A DNA stretch of 64,000 bases from an uncultured Lachnospiraceae bacterium (lineage in GTDB: Bacteria; Bacillota; Clostridia; Lachnospirales; Lachnospiraceae). Shown piece by piece: positions 1-6,446 of this stretch. Position 1 is the stretch's first letter. Every line of letters begins with the position of its first letter. The stretch is from positions 45,109 through 109,108 of the forward strand of contig CACZJZ010000008.1 in assembly GCA_902781655.1 (NCBI GenBank), read 5' to 3'. Below the pieces are notes generated by a model that saw nothing but the letters and a program-made list of their open reading frames with translations, had not been told where the DNA came from and searched no databases. The position numbers and the translations under genes were made by a program.

Positions 1-873
1 CGACGTGCCGATCAGCAGTCCCTCTGTTCCTGCCAGCTCTCTCGCGGTGGCAAACGCCTCCGCCGCACTGATGTCCACTGCCTCATCATAGTGGCTGTCC
101 CGGACAAAATCCGCTATGTCGCCATCCGGCACCCCCTCCACCGGCAGCACACCGTCAATAATCTGACAGTGCGGATTCTCTGCGCTCAGCCTCGACTCCT
201 CCGCCGGCTGCGCCACAATTACCCGGAGAGCAGGATTTTTCTTCCGCAGGTACATCGACAGCCCCAGTACCGTACCGCCCGTGCCCGCCATACACACCAG
301 CGCGTCCACTTTTCCGCCGGTCTGCTCCCACAGTTCCGGCCCCGTCGTCAAACTATGTGCTCTCGGGTTGTCGCGGTTCTCCGCCTGATTCAGAAAGAAA
401 TGCGGTTTTTTCTGTCGCCTGCAGTAAGCCTCGATTTCGGCAAGCGTCGCCTCCCGCTCAGGCTCCTGCCAGCCGGATTCCCGCTCAGCATCCGTCCGGA
501 TGCCCAGCGCGTCCCGATATGTCAGAAGTCTCACGCCGAAGGCCTCCAGCATCTCCCGTCGTTCGAGCGATGCCCCCCGTTCGAGGAAAATCTCCACCTG
601 ATAACCCATCGGTATGGCAAGCGCCGCGATCGCGATCCCGGTGTTCCCGCTCGTCTGCTCCACAATCGTATCTCCGGGCAGGATGTCTCCCCGCCTCTCG
701 GCCTCCCGGATCATCTGCAGCGCGGCGCGGTCCTTGATACTCCCGCTCGGATTATAACTCTCCAGCTTTGCCAGCAGATGTGCCGTGATGCCATGGACCG
801 CTTCATAGTTGACCAGTTCCATCAACGGCGTGTGGCCGACAAGCTGCGCGGTAGAATACACAATCTCACTCAT
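1..873 (-). CDS. cysK: cysteine synthase (O-acetylserine sulfhydrylase), 3' end cut by window
   Basis: PLP-dependent enzyme that makes L-cysteine from O-acetylserine and sulfide in the cytoplasm. The 291 codons present show the family signatures in order: HTPLMEL near the N-terminus, SGSIKDR with the Schiff-base lysine, the SGNTGIA substrate loop and the glycine-rich GTGGTVLG phosphate cup. The ATG at 873 has only a weak AAAGGG upstream. The C-terminal part lies beyond position 1, so the last residues are unseen. It appears to be a single-gene unit, because a terminator-like hairpin (1007-1049) separates it from the upstream HD gene. Cystathionine beta-synthase-like paralogues share these motifs, but length and order fit CysK best. 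Confidence 0.9.
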   Translation of the reverse strand, partial: MSEIVYSTAQLVGHTPLMELVNYEAVHGITAHLLAKLESYNPSGSIKDRAALQMIREAERRGDILPGDTIVEQTSGNTGIAIAALAIPMGYQVEIFLERGASLERREMLEAFGVRLLTYRDALGIRTDAERESGWQEPEREATLAEIEAYCRRQKKPHFFLNQAENRDNPRAHSLTTGPELWEQTGGKVDALVCMAGTGGTVLGLSMYLRKKNPALRVIVAQPAEESRLSAENPHCQIIDGVLPVEGVPDGDIADFVRDSHYDEAVDISAAEAFATARELAGTEGLLIGTS

Positions 874-887
874 ACGCCAACCCTTTT

Positions 888-914
888 CTACATTTCTGAT
901 GCGGAACGAATCAT
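888..914 (-). other. possible 8-residue upstream ORF in the cysK leader
   Basis: An ATG at 914 follows a much better Shine-Dalgarno (GAGGAGAAGGCG) than cysK itself. It encodes MIRSASEM and stops 14 bases before the cysK ATG. It could couple ribosomes to cysK or be chance. It has no cysteine codons, so a classical cysteine attenuator peptide is unlikely. Confidence 0.2.
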
Positions 915-1006
915 CGCCTTCTCCTCGTTAGTCCGGCTTATATCATAGTATTTATATATGATTTATAATGAATGACTATACGTCCGTCTTCCCTGTCTGT
1001 CAAGCC

Positions 1007-1049
1007 AGAAAAAATTCCGGCAGGCGTGCTGAGCATCACGTCCTGCCGG
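1007..1049 (-). terminator. rho-independent terminator or cysK attenuator
   Basis: A hairpin with arms CCGGCAGGCGTG and CACG-T-CCTGCCGG (one bulged T, 8-base loop) is followed on the minus strand by six T residues. It ends the HD-domain transcript, or acts as an attenuator about 130 bases ahead of cysK. Confidence 0.65.
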
Positions 1050-1207
1050 TTAAAAAGAAGGAGAAATATTGGTTTGCGTTAGAGCAATATTTGATTAGTT
1101 ATCTCTAACTGTTGATAGGGTACCATACCTTGCAGAGAAATTCAACGCCAAAGTTAGATTATTTTAACTCTGCTTTTCATTCAGATGCACTCCGAAGTGC
1201 TGTTCCT
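1050..1207. other. intergenic region with two competing small stems
   Basis: No gene is seen. AAATATTG...CAATATTT and GTTAGAG...CTCTAAC (about 1065-1108) share the same middle bases, so the two stems exclude each other. TTAGTTATCTCTAA also resembles an operator. Nothing identifies a regulator. Confidence 0.25.
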
Positions 1208-1687
1208 TCAGCGATGCCCCGCGCCGCTTCCGCGCTCGAACAACGTCTCCCGGGCAGAACAGATTTTATCCGCCAGAGTCACCAGCCACGCTTCCCGCGA
1301 GGTCGGCACATGAAAGAGAGTCAGCGGCCACATATGGGACCGAATGATTTTCTGAGTCCGCGCACTGACCCGGAAGTCCCGTCCCGCGTTCTCCGCCGCA
1401 ATGCGGGGATGATGATACCCATGCAGACGATCCCCGTGTGTGTGCCAGTCATAGAGAAAATAGTCATGCAGGAACGCAGCGGTGATCAGCCGCCTCTCAT
1501 CGGCACCCGCATGCCATTCCCGGTTCAGGCGGAACGCCTCCCGCGCCACATTCATGCTGTGCTCATACGTGGTGATCCGACCATGCTGAATAAAACGCTT
1601 CATGCGCTGGCAGCGCGGATCCGCGGCCAGCGGCCGGATCTCCCTGTCAAAATCCCGTTCCTCATCCTTCGATAATGATATCGTCAT
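1208..1687 (-). CDS. HD-domain metal-dependent phosphohydrolase-like protein
   Basis: About 159 residues. The core resembles an HD domain: a histidine in TTYEHSMNVAREAF, then AAFLHDYFLYDW with the HD metal-ligand pair, a further HHPR element, and a late aspartate in VTLADKICSARE. Such proteins hydrolyse phosphate esters of nucleotides or similar molecules, but the substrate cannot be told from sequence. The frame is open upstream, yet the ATG at 1687 has AGAGGCG in front and begins just before the conserved region, so it is preferred. It lies 56 bases downstream of the membrane-protein gene and is probably co-transcribed with it. Confidence 0.75.
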   Translation of the reverse strand: MTISLSKDEERDFDREIRPLAADPRCQRMKRFIQHGRITTYEHSMNVAREAFRLNREWHAGADERRLITAAFLHDYFLYDWHTHGDRLHGYHHPRIAAENAGRDFRVSARTQKIIRSHMWPLTLFHVPTSREAWLVTLADKICSARETLFERGSGAGHR

Positions 1688-1743
1688 GCACAAACGCCTC
1701 TTCAGAACCAGAATTGCACCGTTGCCATGCGGCCGGCCTGTCT

Positions 1744-2661
1744 CTATCCTTTTCTCTCCACATGCCGGTCCTCCGGCGTGGATGCCCATTTCTGCAGTGC
1801 GGCAAAGAGACGTCCGGAGCGCTCTGATGCCGCCTTTGTCATGGGATGACCCGGCCGGTAGCCGCGGATATTCCGCAGATGGTAGCGTTCCCGGTCCGAC
1901 AGGCCGTCCATGACAGATTTTGCGGCCTCCTGAATACTCTGACCCGCCTGAGATGCCTTCTCCTTAGCGGCATCCCCCGCCAGCATAGCGGCAATTGCGG
2001 CGCTCTCCCCAGCGCTCTGCGCCGCTCTGCCGGCCGCGTCGAGCGCTGCCGCCGGCCCCTGCTGCAGCACGCGATACCCGCTCTCTACCCGCGCGTTGAA
2101 CTGCTGCTCCGCGGCGTCCATTCTCTCCACAATTCTGGTCAGACTGGCCACTGTGAGCGCCAGATCCACACCGAGTCCGAACGCAAGCAGCAGGCTCACC
2201 GCCTCTGTGGCGAGCGGATTGCGCGGCGAGGCCGCCTCAAGCATCTCCATCCAGGGGAACACCCAGCCGACGATCACCACCCCGGCTGCACCGAATCCCA
2301 GCGATGCCGGCAGACAGATCCGCCCCTGAATATTGAACGGGATATTGCTGTAATCCCACCACACGGCATGAAAGCATTTTTCGAGAATCACCGATGTTAC
2401 AAATTCCAGCACCGCGCTTCCCGCCATACTGATCAGAAACACCTGCCACAGCGGGAAACGAACGTCTCCCGTCGCCGCCGGAACCAGCTGAAACAAAATC
2501 AGTGCACCCACCACAGCGATTCCGTAAATCGGGCAGATCGGACCGAATAAAAATCCCCGGTTCTGCCACCGCTTCTCCCGAACCGTGCAGTAGGTGCACT
2601 CATAGATCCAGCCGATAAAGCTGAACACAATAAACAGATTAAAATAATGGGAAACAATCAT
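1744..2661 (-). CDS. putative ABC-transporter type IV (CmpB-like) membrane protein
   Basis: About 305 residues. The N-terminal half has four or five hydrophobic segments starting at residue 5. It carries the family-typical stretch WIYECTYCTVRE...RGFLFGPICPIYG, then a segment with WWDYS and FNIQGRICL. This matches the clostridial membrane family PF06541 (putative ABC-transporter type IV), whose real role is unknown. The C-terminal third is soluble, alanine-rich and probably helical (AAAIAAMLAGDAAKEK). The ATG at 2661 is chosen because GGAGCAGG precedes it. A 14-bp inverted repeat lies immediately upstream. Confidence 0.7.
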   Translation of the reverse strand: MIVSHYFNLFIVFSFIGWIYECTYCTVREKRWQNRGFLFGPICPIYGIAVVGALILFQLVPAATGDVRFPLWQVFLISMAGSAVLEFVTSVILEKCFHAVWWDYSNIPFNIQGRICLPASLGFGAAGVVIVGWVFPWMEMLEAASPRNPLATEAVSLLLAFGLGVDLALTVASLTRIVERMDAAEQQFNARVESGYRVLQQGPAAALDAAGRAAQSAGESAAIAAMLAGDAAKEKASQAGQSIQEAAKSVMDGLSDRERYHLRNIRGYRPGHPMTKAASERSGRLFAALQKWASTPEDRHVERKG

Positions 2662-2684
2662 CGCCTGCTCCGTCCTCATCCATG

Positions 2685-2725
2685 CCGCAGAGGCAAAACC
2701 GCACTCACGAATTTTGCCTCTGCGG
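2685..2725 (-). repeat. perfect 14-bp inverted repeat in the 5' leader
   Basis: CCGCAGAGGCAAAA and its exact complement flank a 13-base loop in the gap between the HPr-LDH stop (2777) and the membrane-protein start (2661). No T-run follows on either strand, so it is not a standard terminator. It could be an mRNA-stabilising or processing hairpin, or an operator. Confidence 0.6.
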
Positions 2726-2776
2726 AGTTTCAGAACCGGAATTATCATACCACATCAGACAGGCGGCCCGCCTTAC

Positions 2777-4075
2777 TCATTTCACCTCCGCGTTCCCATA
2801 CGGATATCCCTCGTTGAAATTGCGCGCGTTTTCCATCGTGACCGCAGCGATGGCCTGCAGCGCCTCTCTGGTGAAGAAAGCCTGATGAGAGGTCAGAATC
2901 AGCTGTGGGAAGCTGAGCAGTCTCGCCGTGATGTCATTGGTCAGCGGCTCATCAGAGCGATCCGTATAGACATTATCATCCTCTCCCTCGTAGACATCGA
3001 GCGCCACCGCATGGAACTTGCCCTGCTTCATGGCCGCGATCAGCGCCTCCGTGTCGATAAGGCCGCCGCGCGAGGTGTTCACCAGCATGCACGAATCCTT
3101 CATCAGAGAGATCGCCTTCCCGTCGATCAGGTGGTAGGTTCCGTTCTCTCCCATGATAAGCGGCGCATGCAGCGAGATCAGATCCGCCTTCCGGAGCAGT
3201 TCCTCCTTTGAGACATATGTCAGCAGTCCTTCCTCCTCCAGCGCCTTGTTCGGATAGGCGTCCCAGCCGAGCACGGTCATGCCATACCCCTTGCAGATGC
3301 GCGCCATGCACTGCCCGATCCGGCCCGTCCCGACGATACCGGCGACCTTGTTGTGCAGGTCCAGCCCCAGCAGCCCGCTGAGGGCAAAATTATTGTCCTT
3401 GACCTTGAAATATGCCTTGTGAATCCGGCGGTTCGCCGCCTGAAGGATCGTCATCGCGTGTTCCGCCACCGCATACGGAGAATAAGCCGGTACGCGCAGC
3501 ACAGTGATGCCATATTCCTCCGCCGCCTTCAGATCCACATTGTTAAAGCCCGCGCAGCGCAGCAAAATCAGTTTCACGCCGCCGTTGTGCAGTGTCTCAA
3601 TGACTTCCCGCGGCGCCTCGTCGTTCACAAAGATACATACCGCGTCGAATCCGTTTGCGAGATGCGCCGTCTCGGGCGTCAGCCGGCTCGTAAAATACCG
3701 GATATCTGTATTGTAGGTACCCTCTCCCTTGTCCTTGGACAGCTCGCTGAAGAACAGTCTGTCGTAATCCTTCGTGCCGAAGAACGCCACCTTCAGAACG
3801 GACACCTTCCGATCCTTCGGCGCGATCTCCTTCAGGACCTCCTGCAGCTTTGCCGCCGCAGTTTCCTCGTCCGGACCCTCCACGGTAAACTTCAGAAGGG
3901 TGCCCTTCACAGCCTGAAGCTTCAGAATCTGCAGAACATTGCTTCCGCCTGCCGTCTCTCCATTCGCCTCCAGCGTCACGGCACTTTTGAATTCCGTGCA
4001 TGCCTGCGCAATCAGCGCAGCCGGGCGTGCATGAATGCCGAGTGCATTCTTGACATGATATTCAAAGGTTTTCAT
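2777..4075 (-). CDS. fusion of HPr phosphocarrier domain and D-lactate dehydrogenase
   Basis: A 432-residue single frame with two full domains. Residues 1-90 are HPr: GIHARPAA places the EI-phosphorylated histidine at His15 with Arg17, and GGSNVLQILKL aligns with the HPr-kinase Ser46 site (Ser45 here). Residues 95-432 are a D-2-hydroxyacid dehydrogenase of the D-lactate type: N-terminal KVAFFGTKDYDRLFF, NAD loop GTGRIG (249-254), catalytic Arg336 in NTSRGG, Glu363 in DVYEGE, His397 in TSHQAFF. The ATG at 4075 follows AGGAGAGGAGGAGC. It lies 37 bases after the DUF438 gene, probably in one operon. The dehydrogenase should reduce pyruvate to D-lactate with NADH. A PTS-linked control of it through the HPr part is inference. 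Confidence 0.9.
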   Translation of the reverse strand: MKTFEYHVKNALGIHARPAALIAQACTEFKSAVTLEANGETAGGSNVLQILKLQAVKGTLLKFTVEGPDEETAAAKLQEVLKEIAPKDRKVSVLKVAFFGTKDYDRLFFSELSKDKGEGTYNTDIRYFTSRLTPETAHLANGFDAVCIFVNDEAPREVIETLHNGGVKLILLRCAGFNNVDLKAAEEYGITVLRVPAYSPYAVAEHAMTILQAANRRIHKAYFKVKDNNFALSGLLGLDLHNKVAGIVGTGRIGQCMARICKGYGMTVLGWDAYPNKALEEEGLLTYVSKEELLRKADLISLHAPLIMGENGTYHLIDGKAISLMKDSCMLVNTSRGGLIDTEALIAAMKQGKFHAVALDVYEGEDDNVYTDRSDEPLTNDITARLLSFPQLILTSHQAFFTREALQAIAAVTMENARNFNEGYPYGNAEVK

Positions 4076-4112
4076 GATAAAGCTCCTCCTCTCCTTCTGC
4101 GGTTTAACACCA

Positions 4113-5510
4113 TCAATCTTCGAAGCTCTGCGGCGCGGTTTTTGCAAAATGCTCCTTCGCCGCGTCCATATTCTGGACGTACTCCATCGAACCGACGAAA
4201 GCGCCCTGTTTGTCCCGAACCGCCATGTAGCGGACAAGATAAGTATGCCCGTTTTTCTCAGTCCAGACGTCCACGCTGTCCCGTTTCCCTTCCTTGAACG
4301 AGGTAAGGATCATCCGGACCATCTCCTCCACCTTGGGCGGATGGCAATAGTATACCTCACGGTCGAGCGCCTGCAGCGGGCGTTTGAACGCCTTTGGCCC
4401 CTCCCCGCGGTTGAAATAACGGTTGATATCGTCCGCGTCGATGAACGAAATCTCGCCTGGAATCGTATCAAGCATCGCCGTCAGCTGCGATTTTGTCAGA
4501 TGTCCGGACGGAAATACCACCTCATCGTCCCCCGCTGCGCCGCCGTCCGCCTGTGTCTGCGCCCCCGGCTTCCGCTCCTTCCGCGGCGCGGCGGCCTGTC
4601 CGGGCTGCTCCATGTCCCGGTCAGTCTGACCAGACTGCGTTCCCTTCCATTCCGGCGAATCCTTCCAGACCGGCGCATTCTCCGCAAGCTTCCACAGGGG
4701 CTGTCTCCCGATCAGGCACGGCTCATAATCCTGCAGGTCCATCGCCATCTGCACCCACTCCGCACGAGTCAGATTCTGAATGCAGATCGGATACAGGATG
4801 TTTCTCTCCTTGTAGATCATCTCCTGAACCCGGGTGATCAGCTTCAGCGCCCGGTCCTTCCACTGCTCATCTGTCAGGACAGTTCCTGTACCGCCGCTGA
4901 GATTGCGGATTTCCGCCCGGATCTCGTCATCGACGCCCCACATCACATCCGACGGACCGGATACATCATGCTTCGATTTGAGAAGCGGATAGATCAGATC
5001 TCCCTTTGCGGCATAGTGGAGACTGACCGCACGCAGGACACGGAACTCCTTTTTGGCCGCATCCATCGAAGCCTCCCCCGGCACCGCGTTCTCCAGCAGT
5101 TCCTTTACTCTGCCTGCCTCCTCCTCAATGGCGTCGTCCTCCTTCATGAAGACACTGAGCGGATGCCCCGGGATCGCAGCCAGCTTCTGCAGCTGGCTTT
5201 TCGCCAGCTCACGCATATTTCTTCCCATCCCCGGCGCCTGCCGCTCCGCAGCTGTGGATACCGCGATCTTCTCCTCGTTCGTCGCTCCATGGAAGAGAGC
5301 CGAGTGCACATCGCACAGCTTCTGCACCTTCTGATAGGACACTCCGGCCTGCATCAGCGCCTGCTCCGCTTTCATGATCTCCGATGCATCCACATCCTTG
5401 AAATGTGCGACAAAATCCTTCCTGACCTGCTCCAGGTCCTCTCCTGCCGACAGCCGCTCCACATAACTTCTGAGCAGCTCCTGCCTCTCCTCATCTCTGT
5501 TCTGAATCAT
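4113..5510 (-). CDS. DUF438 / hemerythrin-like / PAS domain protein
   Basis: 465 residues. The N-terminal 20-85 region (EDLEQVRKDFVAHFKDVDASEIMKAEQ type) matches DUF438. Residues about 95-240 form a hemerythrin-like helical bundle with GHPLSVFMKEDDAI, LHYAAKGDLIYPLL and MIYKERNILYPIC, giving His and Glu candidates for a di-iron site. A charged low-complexity linker (about 265-315) leads to a PAS-like domain (about 325-460, FIDADDINRYFN...DREVYYCHPPK...GSMEYVQN). Members of this family are thought to sense redox state or oxygen, but no function is proven. There is no membrane segment. The ATG at 5510 has AGGAGG at good spacing. It directly precedes the HPr-lactate dehydrogenase gene. Confidence 0.85.
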   Translation of the reverse strand: MIQNRDEERQELLRSYVERLSAGEDLEQVRKDFVAHFKDVDASEIMKAEQALMQAGVSYQKVQKLCDVHSALFHGATNEEKIAVSTAAERQAPGMGRNMRELAKSQLQKLAAIPGHPLSVFMKEDDAIEEEAGRVKELLENAVPGEASMDAAKKEFRVLRAVSLHYAAKGDLIYPLLKSKHDVSGPSDVMWGVDDEIRAEIRNLSGGTGTVLTDEQWKDRALKLITRVQEMIYKERNILYPICIQNLTRAEWVQMAMDLQDYEPCLIGRQPLWKLAENAPVWKDSPEWKGTQSGQTDRDMEQPGQAAAPRKERKPGAQTQADGGAAGDDEVVFPSGHLTKSQLTAMLDTIPGEISFIDADDINRYFNRGEGPKAFKRPLQALDREVYYCHPPKVEEMVRMILTSFKEGKRDSVDVWTEKNGHTYLVRYMAVRDKQGAFVGSMEYVQNMDAAKEHFAKTAPQSFED

Positions 5511-5591
5511 GGGACTTTCCTCCTGTGGACTCCTGCGCCAACCCGCGTCATTGTGTTAATTACAGCCAATCTCTTCTTTTCTTCCTTACGC

Positions 5592-6377
5592 TCATGATGA
5601 TATCAGTCTGCCCGGAGAAAATGTGTTGCATTTGCAACGTATCTTGCTTCTATGCAGCGCCCGCACCGTTTTTCTCTCCTCGCCCTGAATCTGCCTTGAT
5701 TCCAGAATTTTCCGGATTGCCCTGGCATAAGTATCATCATCCAACCGGCTGTGCGCCAGATATTCCTTCATTTGCCGCGGATGTCTGACATACAGCTTCG
5801 ATACCGCCCAGGCCACCGCCATGCTGGCGTAATACGGCTGATCAGACAGCTGATCCAGTTCCATCAGATCTCGTTCGAGATCATCTGTCTCCGTGTAATA
5901 ATTCAGCAGCATCACGCAGGCAAAACGCACCGCATACTCTTCCCCGGAGTGAAAATACGTTTGAAGGAAGTGCCAGACACGTTCTTTATTCTGCGAGTTT
6001 TCCGCCGTGAACCGCAGCCCCGCGCAGAAGCTGTCGCAGACCGACCAGTTATGGATCAGCGGTATAAAATCGCGGATATAGGAGAACCTATCCCCGAGAC
6101 CACACCGAAGATATCCGATCACCATACCGTGCAGCATGACCTCTTCAAAATACGGCTCCTCGCGTTCAGAGAAGATATCTTGCCAGTCTTTATCCGCCGC
6201 AAGGCTCCTTGCAATCTTCCGGAGAACCGGCAGCCGCACGCCGAGCACATGCTCGTCCGGAGGAAGAAGATGCGCTGAAAACTTCTGATAATCCGGTTCC
6301 GCCAGTTTTACCAGTTCCGCTCTCAGACTGCGCTGCGTCCAGCGGACGTTCTCCCTTTCATCACCGTTCCTGTCCAT
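5592..6377 (-). CDS. AlkD-like DNA alkylation repair protein
   Basis: 261 residues of all-helical HEAT-like repeats of the DNA alkylation repair family (PF08713). Supporting stretches are YQKFSAHLLPPDEHVLGVRLPVLRKIA, then FEEVMLHGMVIGYLR, NWSVCDSFCAGLRF, AVRFACVMLLNYY and YYASMAVAWAVSKLYVRHP. AlkD relatives excise positively charged alkylated bases by a non-base-flipping mechanism. The WSVCD motif carries the family aspartate. The ATG at 6377 has AGAGGGATCAGG in front. The C-terminus is slightly extended and basic. It is separated by about 80 bases from DUF438 and 70 from hypF, so operon membership is unclear. Confidence 0.85.
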   Translation of the reverse strand: MDRNGDERENVRWTQRSLRAELVKLAEPDYQKFSAHLLPPDEHVLGVRLPVLRKIARSLAADKDWQDIFSEREEPYFEEVMLHGMVIGYLRCGLGDRFSYIRDFIPLIHNWSVCDSFCAGLRFTAENSQNKERVWHFLQTYFHSGEEYAVRFACVMLLNYYTETDDLERDLMELDQLSDQPYYASMAVAWAVSKLYVRHPRQMKEYLAHSRLDDDTYARAIRKILESRQIQGEERKTVRALHRSKIRCKCNTFSPGRLISS

Positions 6378-6446
6378 CCTGATCCCTCTGCTTCGTTCTC
6401 CGCACTACCCGCGGGAGTATCACCCGGACCTCAGCACCCGGCTCGC

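Noticed and set aside
4076-4237. Longer N-terminus for the HPr-lactate dehydrogenase fusion
   Set aside because: The extra 54 codons overlap the end of the DUF438 gene, are Arg-rich shadow sequence, and precede the strong ribosome site at 4075.
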